Shown piece after piece: positions 24,118 through 36,653 of a stretch of 64,000 bases of DNA; within the stretch, counting starts at the first letter, position 1; every line of letters begins with the position of its first letter. The stretch comes from Sordaria brevicollis. Its lineage: Eukaryota > Ascomycota > Sordariomycetes > Sordariales > Sordariaceae. The notes under the pieces were generated by a model. The model searched no databases. It saw only the letters and a list, made by a program, of their open reading frames with translations, and was not told the origin of the DNA. The stretch lies in the NCBI GenBank assembly GCA_033439795.1, contig JAUTDP010000005.1, positions 992,001 to 1,056,000 of the forward strand, read 5' to 3'. The translations under genes and the position numbers were made by a program.

Positions 24118-26888
24118 CTAAGACCCAGCAACAGCTCCCCACCGATGCTGCAACCCATCCGTCCACCTCGCATACAACAGATCCGACAACGCCTTGCAGT
24201 GCTCCATGCCCGCCCCCGCGGGCTGGCCCGGGTACTTTGCCTCGAGTGCCGCCCGCTCGCGCAGCTCCCTGCTGCTGCTCTCCCTCACCCGCTCTTGCTT
24301 CTCAGGCGACCGGCTGCTGGCATGCGACGACTGCGACGACTCTCTCCGCTGATGGTGCTGGGGAGGCGGAAGCTGGTGAGAGGATGAGTTGGAGGATTCC
24401 TTTCGCCGATGGGCAGCTTGCTGTAGCTGGGCCTGCTGTTGCTGTTGTAACTGTTGCGCAAGCTGTTGCGAGCTGGCCTCTCGTCGCTGCTTCTCCTGCT
24501 GGAGGACCGGGTGCGAGAGTTGTTGCGATAGGATTGGCGGGTTTTCCTTCTTTTGAAGCGATGGGGCCGAATGTTGCTGCAAGAGCTGGGGCTCCTTCTT
24601 CTGGGGTGACGGGGTTGGTTGTATTAGTTGAGGTGGTTGGAGTTGGTGGATAGGGGTTCCTGGTGCAGTGGCCATCACGGATGATGGCCTGCTACTGCTC
24701 GTCCTCTCCATGGGCTTCGGTGTCACCATCGGAGCTGCTACGACGCTCTCCCTCCTTGGTCTAGGGCTGGCCAAGGGTGTGTTCTGCTGGCTAATCATCA
24801 GCTTGGTTGGGCTGGCAGAAAGTACCGGCTTCTGCGGGGGGCGAGATGGAGTCTGTGGGATATTATGGCTGTGAGTGACACCGGACGATGTCGAGGGTCG
24901 TTGGTTCAGGTCGCGGTTCTTGCTCTGCGGTGTGCCGTCTACAGATTTCCTGTGGAGGTGTTGGCCGGGCGAGATCTTACTAGCGTTCAGGAGTGCCGCG
25001 CTGAGCCTGTTATCCTGGGATATCGAAGAAAGGAGGTGTCGGAGCAGGTGGTAGGCTCCTTCAGGGTCCACCAAGTCCAGATGAGCGAAAGCATCGGAGA
25101 GGTTAGCGAGCGCCTCTCGCTTAGATGAGGAGCCAGTTTGCGCATGAAGCTCTTCAAGCGCAGGCTCAATGGCCTTGTTGTAAAGACGACGACCGAGGAG
25201 CGCTTCCTTGCTGTTGGGCTCGATAGGGGCCTGCATTGCTGAGGGAGGTCGATTCTCGTCGGTGACTACTTCATGGGGCCTGTCCTGGTGGATTTTCGGA
25301 GCTTCGTGCTCGGAAGGTGCACGACGAAAGAGTCGCATTGTCGAGCCCGAGTTGCCGAACGACATATCCGTCTGAAGAGGTCTCTTGGCTGCTGCGACAG
25401 GCGGTCTTGGTGAACCAGTCGAGGTAGAAAGTCGTCGTTGGTGAACGGCTGCGGCCGGGGGCTGTCGTCGTACTGTCGCTTTCCGCACCGTTTGTGGGGT
25501 AGAGGGCTGCAGAGGAGCGTCTCGAACATCCACCGGTCGTAGCACCGCTTCTTCAGCCTCTCTGACCCTTGAGGGGTCCCTGGATTTTGTGGGAGTGGTG
25601 TCGACGGGAATAGGTGCCTTGGGCAGCGCAACCGACTTGATCGTCTCGAACACCCACTCATCATCATCGTCCTTCGGGCTCATAGTGTGAAGGGTTTCCT
25701 GGTAATAGACGGGATGCTTGACACGCTCCTGCTTCGCATCCCACATCTGCTTGCGCTCGATCAGCTCCTGCAACGCCTCAACCCTTCCAGCTGTCCGGAT
25801 AAATCGATGCCTGAGCAAATCCCTGGCCGTCGGGCGCTGGGCAGGATCCTTGATCAAACAATGGGCAATGAAGTCCTTGAACTCTCTGCTGAACCTACCC
25901 TCCAGTCGTGGTGGTGGGTTCTTGGGAATCTGAAAAAGGACCTTCATGGGGTGGATGTTCGCATATGGAGGCTCGCCAACAGCCAGCTCGATGGCGGTGA
26001 TACCGAGCGACCAAATATCGGCCTTGAAGTCGTAGCCAGCCTGCTGAATGACCTCGGGGGCCATCCAGAACGGGGTGCCGACAAAGGTATTGCGTTGAGA
26101 CTTCATATGCGTCAACTGCGCTGCAACGCCGAAATCAGCGAGCTTGACCTTTCCAGCCTCTGACAACAGGACATTGGCGGCTTTGATGTCGCGATGGATC
26201 TTTCCTTCGGAATGTAGGTAATCGAGGCCGAGTAGGAGTTCGCGGCACACGATGGCAATGTGTACTTCGCTAAAGTTTCCTGGTTTGAGCTGGCGCACCG
26301 AGTTGTTAGCAAATAAGCAGGGAAGTTAGATATACCCAGGACGGGGAACCAGCACTTACGAGGTCCAAACAGGAACCTCCTCCGAGATATTCCATTACGA
26401 TCCATAGCTTGTGGCCGCGCAAGAAGCTAGCCTTGTACTGGGTGACGTAAGAGCTGGCGCATGTGCTGAGCACCGAGATCTCTTGTTGGATTTCCTGGAT
26501 ATCATCTTCGCTGGATTCGAGGTCGATCTGAGGAGAGACGGCAGAGGTTAGTTTGTTTGTCGGGCATGGGTATTTTTCTTCTTCCTCCTTGTGTGTTGTG
26601 CTTGTCATGGAATGTGATGTTATTCGCTGCGATGCGATGCGCAGCGGTTCAAATGTGACAACAGGACAAAACGTACATGTTTGATGGCTACTGTTTCGCC
26701 CGTTGACTTGTCAATTCCCTTGTAAACGACGCCAAAACTTCCTCCTGTTAAGGTGTTGGAAGCACCAAAAAGTCAGCGTTTCATTTTCCCCCTCCACACC
26801 TTTTGTTGGAGCTCTGAAGAGTAAAATGCGACTTACGTCCAAGTTCTTCCAACACTTGGTAGTGGTTGGCGACTCCTTCGTCGGCCAT
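24118..26888 (-). CDS. mst-1: STE20-like serine/threonine kinase, GCK-III (Mst3/Sps1/Kic1) type
   Basis: Four exons: 26888-26837, 26744-26677, 26527-26360 and 26289-24118, giving 819 residues. Introns are 92, 149 and 70 bp, and phase is exact throughout. Kinase domain about residues 10-265: glycine loop [11 protein letters not shown] (17-27), ATP lysine K39 in VAIKH, catalytic HRD 128-130 with DIKAAN, DFG 148-150, and the STE20 activation-loop block [10 protein letters not shown] with Thr168. The rest is a long low-complexity tail rich in Pro, Ser and Gln (glutamine run near residue 655) ending in a conserved-looking segment. Germinal-centre kinases of this class act upstream of NDR kinases; in Neurospora the homologue MST-1 links septation (SIN) and morphogenesis (MOR) networks at the septal actin ring. 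The symbol is by orthology to that protein, from memory. Confidence 0.93.
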
Positions 26889-28766
26889 CTTTTTTGGATA
26901 ACAGAGGGAAGGGTGATTGTCGCGAGTCGCGATGGGAGGGCAGGTCGAGTGCGCGTGCGACTGCCTAGGTACGCACCACTACTACTCGCTGGCGACCACT
27001 GGTGGTGGAGTACTGAATTATTGAAGGTGTGCCCTGGTGGTTGTCCGCAGTCCGTGTTTAGCAAGGTGTCCAGGGCGAAAGTCTTGGTGGAGTACTTTCT
27101 TTTTCGCTTTGAGATCTGCCGCTGACCGCAAATCGAGCTGCAAATTAATGACTGGTGGGGTGGCCGGAAAAAGGGGGGCAACCCGGTCGTCGGCTGGGAT
27201 CTCTGTCCAAATATATTGAAGAAAAAAAAAGGGAAGAAGAAAAGACGGTGTCTGAGGACTATGGTAGAAGTTAATGATTGTAAAAACACAGAACCGAGCG
27301 GAAGAGGCGCCCAGAGTCTGAAAAGTCGAGGTTTTAGGTTGAGTCCAGGTCCAGCCAGGTGTGAGGGAGGACAGAGCAGGACGAGGAAGGGCCCAGCTAT
27401 AAGTCAAAAATGGATTGTATCGACCATGTGTGTACTGGTACCATATGTACTCGCTAGTCGTTTAAGGAGCTGCAAGTCAACATCCAACTTGACTTGAATG
27501 TGCTGCAAGCGGGCTCAGCACAGGACCTTGAACTGGGCTGAATGGCCGGCGGAAGCGGGCGCTCAATGTTTAATCTAATCCTTGGTTTTTGGCTAGCCAG
27601 GACCGGGACTGGTTCCATGTCACTCAGGCGGCTGCCGAATGGGAGGGCAGCGAGACGGGCAGGGCCATTATTTACTCGAAAGGGGGGGGACTATCCGTAG
27701 CTACTCTAGCAGGTCACCGCAGGGCTGAAGTAACCTGGCACTTGTCAGATCTCGGAGATTGCTGTTGGCGATAGTCGCTGATGCTCTTGTGCCCCCGTTT
27801 GTTTCTCGTGTAGCGGCTATCGCAATATTATTGTTGTCGACCGCCAGTTGATCTAAAAGAGATACCTCCAGGCATTCTGCCTTGCCTTCCACTTGTGTGT
27901 CTTTTTTGCCCGTCTGCGTGCTCCCTTTTGGTTCGACAATGGGCACAGTTGCGCAACAGGCGGCTGAGCGAGGGATTTTGTCAAGAGGAAATCAATGATG
28001 CCCTGCCTTGTGTGTGTCTCTGGATCATTGGGTGCACCTGGTAGCGCAATGGGCTATGGCCGAGCTGGATGGAGATGGAGGGAAGGAATGTTCGTCTTTT
28101 GACCTGGAAAGGGCCTGTCAAGGCCACTCGAGGGCGCCGCCGCGCCGGAGCAGGTCGCGAAGCAGCCAATCGAAGTACACGGTTGCGGGGGAGCCATGCG
28201 TAATTTCTCCTTGAATCGCCCTAGCAAATGCAGTGCCGACGGGAAAACGTCACTCGCTGCCAGCATTGTGTGTCTGTGTCCAAGCAACAGCCTCCCCGTC
28301 CTCGAATTCGCAACCAACTTTAAGGACAGCACTCGATTAGGTAGGTGGGGCTTCCAGGGCTTCATTTTCTCTTCTTCCCTTGTTGTTGAAGCTGAGTGAG
28401 CACTTCCAACACTCACAGTGATACTGTGACACGGCACACAGACAAACCAGAATTGAACACTGGCCCACTGCGCCCACACACACGCCTGCAACGTTGTCGA
28501 GACCCAGGATGGAATGCTGAGACGATGCGACGAATGCTGGACCAGGGGTGTGATCTTCCCGTCCGGTGGTTTCCCATGGCAACACTCCTCAAACACCTCG
28601 CTCCCCCAAGGTCCCGCGCTTACAGCCAGTCAGCATTCAGCTTTGTGTCTTGCCGAAGCGCGTCTTCGATGGTCCCAGGCAACGGGCGCGCACTGCAGCA
28701 GATGAGGTGAGACGAGACCACACTAGCGACGGGACTTGGCGACTGTCTGCATCTCAAGCCCCCCAA

Positions 28767-28798
28767 CAGGCGACAGGCGACAGGCGACAGGCGACAGG
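28767..28798. repeat. Heptanucleotide tandem repeat (CAGGCGA)x4.6
   Basis: Four perfect copies of CAGGCGA followed by CAGG, in the long intergenic region. The period of 7 is not a coding period, which agrees with the absence of a gene. Confidence 0.9.
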
Positions 28799-28904
28799 GC
28801 CATCTGGAAATCTGAGGTATCGAAACATGGACGCCCCGAGCAGGCGGCTCTGTTTGTTGTGCATTGTGCGATGTGCAGCGGCAAGGGAACAAGGGCAGGG
28901 CATA

Positions 28905-28938
28905 AGCAGTAGCAGCAGCAGCAGCAGCAACAACAACA
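28905..28938. repeat. AGC/AAC trinucleotide run
   Basis: Run of about eight AGC units, one of them AGT, changing into AAC units, in the intergenic region between the kinase and cyk3. It is followed by an imperfect ATGGGC-type repeat. No coding context supported. Confidence 0.8.
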
Positions 28939-31469
28939 TGGGCAACATGGGCATGAGCATGAGGCATGGGACTACAGTAGGCGGCCGTTTTGCAGTTTGC
29001 AGTTGGGCCTTGTTGCTAGCTGCGTAGGTATTCAGCGAGTCGTCCGCTCGTCTGCCTCCAACCCGCTCCGCATCTGCGACTCTGCGCCGTCTGCTGCGCA
29101 AGTGCGCCGTTCACTTGTGGGGGTTTTTTTTTCTTGCTGTTGCATATTCGAGCACACCACGCATGGCTCGGACGGGATCGGGCTTTTGAAGAGTGCTCCA
29201 ATTCGCACTTTGCGATTCGAAACACAAGCTGCAACCCAATCGGTTCCTGTGTCTTGTCTGCGCATTGCGGTGCAGTGCAGTGCAGTTGCAGACTTGCAGA
29301 GTGCCTTTCTGCGGAGCCTGTCTCCAGCCTCTATGCCTAGTCCCGTATATCCCGTCCGTCTCCCTCCCTTGATGCAGATTTGTTGGGAAGCTAGTGTTCT
29401 TCCGGTGTTTTTCGTTTTCAGAGAAAAAGTTTGCAGTGAACAATGGACCGCTCGCCGGCCGGATAGAAGCTTGTTTGGACGGATAGAAGAGGCCGAAGAA
29501 GAAGCAATGGAAGGCCAGAGACTTTTCTACAACAATACCATCCGCATCATACTCTTTCGACTTTATGGACTTTTGGAGAGGTATTCCCTGTTTGTGTTGC
29601 GCGCTAATAACAACATGGCGGGAATGGCTGGCCGGATGTACGTATGTTACATGCACATATGTTACCATGGCAAAGAGCTCACTCATGACCACGACGAATT
29701 ACTTGCAGTGGCCTATGTGCCTGGCCTGACCCAAGTTTTGAGAGAAGGATCCAAGCTCCCAAGTACGGAGTAGGCCGAACAAATGTCAATCATCTCGGAG
29801 CACTTGCTGCAGAGAGCAAATCAGGAACAGGCACGGGCGGGATTTGTTCTCGTTTTTCTATTTTCTTGTTGTTGCGGTTGATCGACCTCCACACAACGGA
29901 ACCCACACGTTCGGTGACTTGCTTGTTGGCTGACAATGTTCCAAAGAGCAGTCATGAACACCAGCATCTCCCTACACAGTCAACCCTTGCTTGGCACTTG
30001 ACCCTGGTTTTTGTTTAGTGACGGTGTTGCGGTACAAGCAAGAGACAAGGTCCAGTCTCCAACTTTTACCTCCCTCTCTTCTCCAATCCCACAACTAGCC
30101 TCTCTTTCTGTTCCATTCGACATTGGCCGTTGCGTCAATCGTTTTGTTCCAAGAAATCCATTGGTTTGCACCTTGCACCTTGCACTTTCCGATGCCATGG
30201 TTTCCATGTTTGCAACTCACAGCAAAGTGGTGTGCATCTTGTTCCTTGATTGACATTGACTTCCCATAGACATTAACATGGACATCCATTATTCTGAGGC
30301 TTACACACCTAAAAGTACCTCTACCCTTTTGCGGGGAATATTCTCGTCCAATCCCTTCACTCCTCCGATTCTTGCTGCTTTGTTTGGAATTGGGTGGTTG
30401 GGAAGATCCCGCCCGCGTTCCCGCGTCTCACAGACCACAAGGACTCCAGTCTCAATCTTCATCAAGAGCTGACTGACTGCCCAAAGGGAGCCACCGAACG
30501 GACGAACGAGCCACGCACAAGGGAACACTGAACACACCCGACTCAACTGCAACCTCGAACCGACACAAGCCTCCCTGAGTCGTCGACCGCATACACTTCA
30601 CCTCCAACAGTTACTTCCCTCACCTATAACGATAATCTCACCAGATATCGACCCGAACCGAACCTAACGCAACCAACCCCTGAAACAACAAGTGAGAAAC
30701 GGCAACAAGGTCAGACAGGCAGAAGGGAAGAGAGCAAGTTGACAGGGCTGCTATAGACTGGAGGGTGAGGAAGGATCGAATGGCGAGATAGCAGTCGTTG
30801 GGCCTCCTCCGTCGTCGTGTCACCGTTCCTTCACTTCCTGTCACCGTTGTCGGTCTCTTTTTCCCCGACTGCTTACCTGACTAAGGTATCCATCCAGCTC
30901 CTCCTGCCTCCTCCCTCTGCACCCGAAGCGGATTCCCCATTTTTGCAGCTCCACCCCGGATGCCTCATACAGGCTTATAGCTCCAATTCGGTTTGGTCTG
31001 GATCCATCCCATCTTCAGCTGCGCCAGGTCTGTCCGTCCAAAGCTTTTTGCTAGGTTGGGTCTTGGTTCATCCTTTCCTTTCCACTTGTTGCTCGGGCTG
31101 TAAGCTTTTTTGCTGCTTTTACATTTGCTGCGAGTGTTTGGTGCTGCTTTGCTGTTTCCGCCCGCTTGTTCGTCCGAAACACCTTGCTCCGCCCAGGTTG
31201 CTTGCTTTTGCATACTTTGCATAGTTCCGTCCATTGTTGTGGTGTGCGAGTGGCCGACCGACACTTTGTTGCCCCTACCGCTCGTTGACATAGCAACCAA
31301 ACCTTGACCTGCACGCGGCAGCTACCACTACCTACCACAACCTAGCAGCAGCCGCAGCGCCCAAGCCAAACAACCTAAGCAGCTGCACCGTCCAGTCCGC
31401 CGCCCTGTGTGCGTGTGTGTGTGTAGGTACGTGCGGGTTCGAGTTGCAGACGAAAGCTCCTTGGACTCC

Positions 31470-31505
31470 CACCACCACCACCACCACCACCACCACCACC
31501 ACCAC
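31470..31505. repeat. (CAC/CCA)n microsatellite in the cyk3 leader
   Basis: About twelve CCA units starting near 31,470, some 60 bp upstream of the cyk3 start codon. Likely in the untranslated leader; could extend into coding sequence only if an upstream start were used. Confidence 0.85.
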
Positions 31506-31564
31506 TCCTACTCTCAAGTCCCACCGCCCCTGACCTGCAACCCGACTGACGACTCAACAAAGAT

Positions 31565-34500
31565 ATGGTTCCCGCACCACCACCAGTCCCGACGCGGTTC
31601 CCTTGTTGGGTTCGGGCTGTCTACTCGTGGGGAGGAGAGGTGCGTGACAACTGAACAAAATACTGCAACTACTACTACCTTTCAGTCCTGCGGTCCGTCC
31701 TACCCAGCAATCGCGAGTGCCAATGCTGCCTTCCCATCCCGATTCCAGCTTCACCAAGCTATCTGCCTGATGGTATATGGTCCGACGACAGCCTGACTGA
31801 CTTCGATCCTCGTTATACCTGCAGAACAAACGCGACCTCGGTTTCATCGAGGGCGACCTAATAGAATGTCTCAATGCTGGCGACGGCTCATGGTGGACGG
31901 GGAGGTTATGGCGCGACAGGAGGGCTATTGGCGTCTTCCCCTCCAACTTTGTCGAGCTGATGCCCGAAAACTTCAGGCCGACCAGCAGATCCGCGAGTCC
32001 AATGGCTCGTAGCAACTCGCCCAGTCCCGCCGGTAGCCCGCAGAAGTCGAGGACGTTTCGAAAACCCTTCGAGGCCTACGCAAAGGCTCCCCATTATACG
32101 ACAGCAAAAGTGCCCGAGACCTACAAAGACGGCTCCTCCGTAAGCCGACCCCCGCGCGCCGGCGCGATTCGTCCACGATCACGACCGCCCATAACACATA
32201 CAGGAGGGAGAGAGAGTGTGCATGATTATGGATATTCCCACGGCGGCCCTCATCCATCTAGCCATGGAGGCAGGGCACCCTCACCGGCACCATTCCGAGC
32301 TGCGTCACCGAATCCTTACCGAGCACCGTCTCCCGCGCCGTATCCAGTACCGATACCACCGCCTTTAGCCGGGTCACCAGCGCCGACAGGACCCTTTCGG
32401 GCAGCATCGCCGAATCCTTACCGGGAAGCATCGCCAGCGCCATACCGACCTCGAGCTTCATCACCCGCTCCTTACGTTCCTTCGCCCGCGCCGTATCACT
32501 CCCATTCGCACTCACCGTCACCGGCACCGCTCCGAAATGCATCGCCATCAAGGTCACGGTCTCCTTACAAGCACCAGCTGGATTACAGGGGGACACCGCC
32601 AATAAGAGATCCGTCACCAGCTAGAGGATATTCGCCAATGAGATCTCATTCTCCTGCGCCGCCGTCGCCAGCACCATCATACAGGCCTTACCGACCTCCC
32701 CAGCTCCAGGATGGCCAATACCAGGAAGGAGGACCCGGGGATGACGATTCACCGCCTCCACCGCCTCCTCCGCATCGCAACCTCGTTGCACGGCACGGGT
32801 CCAAAAACTCGTACAACGGCGACAGGCCGCCATCCCAGTCACAATATTATGAGGATAGTCCAAGACCGGGCTCCACGGCTCCATACAATCAACATCCCAA
32901 TGGATATCCTATGGCAAGGACACCTTCACCATGCCCTCCTTCGCCCGCAGCATCAGGAGCTATGACGCCATCACCGCTGAGAGAGGCCATGGATGATGTG
33001 ATGGAACAGTTGGACGTATTGAGCGGTGGCGGTAAACTTCCTCGTGATGGATCTCCAGAGCCTTTCGACCCTTGGGCGCCTGAGGCTTTTGAAGAAATTC
33101 ACCAAAAATCCAGAAAGGCTCGGGATAAACGACCACAAAGCAGCATGTTGATCGATGAGGGATACGAAACATACAGTGGGACTGGCTCGAGCTTAGTAGG
33201 ACCCGCCTCCAAACCACCTCAAAAGGAAGATGAGCCGACACGCCTCCCTCAGTTAAGTAACTACGTCGAGAGGATGGAATCCAGACTGAGGACCATGCAC
33301 CAGCACAGCGCCAGCATGAACAACATCACCGAAGGCCCCCCTCCTCCCCCCAAATCTCCCTTCATGAACAGGCCAAAGTCATCAATCGAGTCCCGAGTGG
33401 CGGCAGACCCTAGGCTTAGGAAGAAGAAGTCGTCACATGATATGGGGCGACACACTCTTGATCGAAGTTCGACCACTAAGACCACCTCGACTAATGCGTC
33501 CGATGCCCCAAGCAATGTTACCTTTTCCTCGGCGTCGACTGACAGTACTAATCGGAGTCTTATGAGCGGCGTTTCAGCTGGAGGCATCAGCGCCACAAGT
33601 GCCGGAAGCTTGGCGAGGAAGAACCGAATCAGGGCTCACAGTGCGCTCAGCATCCGGGAGGAATCGGACCGGCCAGGAACTCCGTTCACGGGCGTAACCT
33701 ACCACAGCAGCCATGCCTCGGAGAATCTGCATATGCGACCCAAGTCCCGTACCGAGCTTGCGCAGGAAGACTCGATGGGCGGCCTGGGAGGACTTGTAAC
33801 CCCGAAGCCGAAGAAGCAAAACTTCATCAAGCGAATTCTCGAGTCTGCCAAGACTGGAGTCGCGAACAGCAGAAACAGCATTGCTTCATCCGGATCGGCC
33901 TCACCGACGAAATCGACCGCGAATCCGCTTTCTGCTTTATCTGGAGGTCCGTCCCTGCTACCGGCTAAGAACATTGGGAGGGAGGGCATGGGCAGTGGTG
34001 TTGACTGGGTCCAGGTACGGCGAGACGTCAACCGTTCCAACTCTTTGAGTCAGAACGAGCGCACGGAACGAAAGGAAAGATGTCAAATGCTGGACCATCC
34101 AGCTTTGAATCCCGTGGAGGAACTATACAACAGCATCGATGGAGATGAGGGCGCCGACGGAATGCCCGTTCCGGAGCCGTTTAACTATCTAGCCATTAAC
34201 CTGAGCCAGGTCGACAAGAACTCCCGCTTCGTGGCCAGCCTGCCCCCTACGACGACCGCCGCATCCCTTGCGGCTACCTATGTTTGCCGACCGTACCATA
34301 GCGATGTCCAGCGCCTACGTGCCATCTTCACCTGGGTTTCTGAAAAAATTACTTGGGAGGAGGACTTTGAGGGGCCTATCGATACGCGACGAGTTGTTCA
34401 CTCGAAGCGCGGATGCTGCCAAGAGTTTGCGGTCCTTGTTGCGGAGATGTGTGAAGCCGTGGGCCTGCATTGCGAAGTTGTCCGTGGTTACCTCAAGTCG

Positions 34501-35721
34501 CCAGGCGAGATTCCCGATGCCAACATCGTACCTCGTCCTAATCACTGGTGGAATGCGGTCATTGTTGATAACGAGTGGCGGTTGATGGATACATGCCTGG
34601 CGAGCCCGTCCTTCCCACGCCGTGCTCAGTACTCGAGTTGGAACAGCTCTCAAGCGGATCCCTGGTGGTTCCTAGCACGCCCTACCGAGATCTGCTGGAC
34701 GCATATTCCCGAGCACCACGAACAGCAACACATCTGCCCGCCTGTTGCTCATGAGATTCTACTCAACCTACCTTGCGCTTGCCCACCATATTTCAAGAAT
34801 GGCCTGGACATGTTCGACTATAACACCTCTCTGACCAGGATCGAAGATCTGGAAATGGTGCACATCAAGTTCAACGTACCGGCTGATGTCGAAATCGCCG
34901 CAGAGGTCGAGACTCGCGCCTTCACTAAGGATAACGACGGTGATGTCTTTGAGTCTGGCGAAATAGTCAAGAAGCGCGCCCTCGCTCAGGCAGAGTGGTA
35001 TGGCGGCGTGAAGCGCTACACCGTCAAGGCCCTCCTGCCCGGCGACGAAGGTACCGGCACGCTCAAGATCTACGCCGGAAAGCGAGGTCTGATGCACAGC
35101 ATCAAGGACATCCCGCACCCTCTCGCCTTCGCACTTCCCATTATTCACACAGGCGAAAACCCGCCCTACGAATTTGTCACCCGCCACCCGACCCCTCACG
35201 CCCAGCGCCACGACCTCTACATCGTCCAACCCCAATGCCAGCGTCTCGCCCTCAACAACACCTTCGTGTTCATCATCCGCCAACACCCCAGCTCGAGCTC
35301 GACCGCCGACGGCCCCATGTCGCCCTCCATCACCTCCGGCAGCGCCTCCCCGATCCCTTTCCTCCGCCCTTCATCCGCCATGAGCATGACCTCCAGCGCG
35401 GCCGGCGGTTCCCAACCCAGCACCACGGCCGGCGGCTCCGGCTCCGGTTCGAGCAGCAGGAAACCCGCCAAGCTCGCCATTCAAACTCCGGGCGGTAAGA
35501 TTCTCCGGCTTATGAGAAAAGAGGACCGCGGCGGTAGAGGAACCGGCATCGGATTCGGCAGTAGGGCAGCCGCCGCTTCAGCTTCCGAACCGGGCGAGGA
35601 AGGCGATGGCGGAACTTGGGAGACCATCATCAAGTGCAGTGAGCGGGGGACATGGAGGGGTTTGGTGTTGGCTGATCGGACGGCCAGGTGGTGCGTTTTC
35701 GCCGAGTGGGTTTGTCAGTAA
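31565..35721 (+). CDS. cyk-3: Cytokinesis protein Cyk3 (SH3 + transglutaminase-like)
   Basis: Two exons, 31565-31639 and 31825-35721, give 1323 residues. The 185-bp intron (donor GTGCGT, acceptor CTGCAG) splits the N-terminal SH3 domain; joined, it reads RAVYSWGGE|NKRDLGFIEGD ... WWTGRL ... GVFPSNFVELM. After the SH3 (about 16-72) comes a long disordered part with repeated SPAPY/ASPNPYR units (about 130-270) and other Pro/Ser blocks. The transglutaminase-like core lies around 860-960. It has Cys890 in KRGCCQEFA, His932 in NHWWNAV and Asp947 in RLMDTCLA, in the order of the papain-like triad. Cyk3 works with formin and chitin synthases in actomyosin ring constriction and septum formation. The C-terminus ends TARWCVFAEWVCQ. 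Convergent with vps1. Confidence 0.94.
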
Positions 35722-36653
35722 GAATGGCTGAGCCTGCCACTTTACTAGACTTCCCAGGAAGGGAAACCCCTATCTGAAGAAGATGCATGAGGAGGGTTGG
35801 TACGTGGTGGGCTATCTGACATCCGCAATAACGGATGTCTATATAAGAGATCTTGGAGATCTCAAGAACAAGAAATTCAAAAGTATGGCTCTGATCCATA
35901 TGGTAATGTCATGTTGGATCGAAATGTACGGTTATATGATTTGCTTGTCGGCGGGATGAGCGCCCCATTTTTTTCACAACACTTTATTGTTCTTCTTGGG
36001 ATGCTAGCATTGCTGCATTTGTTCGATTCTTGGCAGGCGAGGCATTAGGAAAGAGAGAGAAACGCGCATAGCAAGCGAGCGAAGCGAAGCGAATTGCGAA
36101 AAGCATAGCCATGTTTTGAGTACTTGAGGAGGTTTTATAGTAGCCCTTGCATTGGTTGGGCGTGATAGGAGCAGGTGTGTGAGAGAGGAGAGAAGCAAGA
36201 AATTGATCACAATACCCCCCTGAATCTGATGTCAACCTCTAAATAAACCATGGGTCGGTGATTGTCGCAATCTGCGTAGTGTTTGTGGGCTTATTTATCA
36301 TTCTAGGTAGCTCTCATGGACACAACTCATATAAACTTTCTTTACAACTAAACACAAAAAGCGTCCTACACCTAAACACCTTCTTCATCTTCTTCTTTAG
36401 GTTCTCTCTTTCATCGCTTGGTATATCAACTGCTACTTAAATAATAATCTGGTTCATATGTCTTCTTTCTGTCTCCAACCACCTCTCTTTCTTTCCCAAC
36501 TCAACCGACTCTTCTTTCCATTACCACCATCACCTCATGGTTCCGTCTATGTAAATGCACCCATCCATCATCATCATCATCATCCTCAAATGATGTCTTA
36601 TATGGATCTCATAAACAAACGTCTCTTCATATCATAAAAAGTAAGTACTAACC
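35722..36653. other. 3'-3' intergenic region between cyk3 and vps1
   Basis: About 930 bp between two convergent stops. A/T-richer than coding DNA, with CATCAT runs near 36,565-36,585. Only 3' untranslated sequence is apparent; no gene, RNA or element recognised. Confidence 0.45.

Larger units (their letters stand above)
26889..31564. other. Large divergent intergenic region, 4.7 kb
   Basis: Between the kinase (-) and cyk3 (+) starts. No gene is supported; the longest frame (plus strand, 28,997-29,773) has no domain or convincing start. It contains simple repeats (heptamer array at 28,767, AGC/AAC run near 28,905, CCA run at 31,470). The stretch next to cyk3 is pyrimidine-rich, as expected for a long 5' leader and promoter. 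Could hold non-coding transcripts. Confidence 0.4.

Noticed and set aside
28054..28596. 180-codon minus-strand frame
   Set aside because: Low-complexity, no homology recognised, no start context or introns; not supported.
28997..29773. 258-codon plus-strand frame in the large intergenic region
   Set aside because: No recognisable domain, atypical composition and no supporting splice structure; may be chance.
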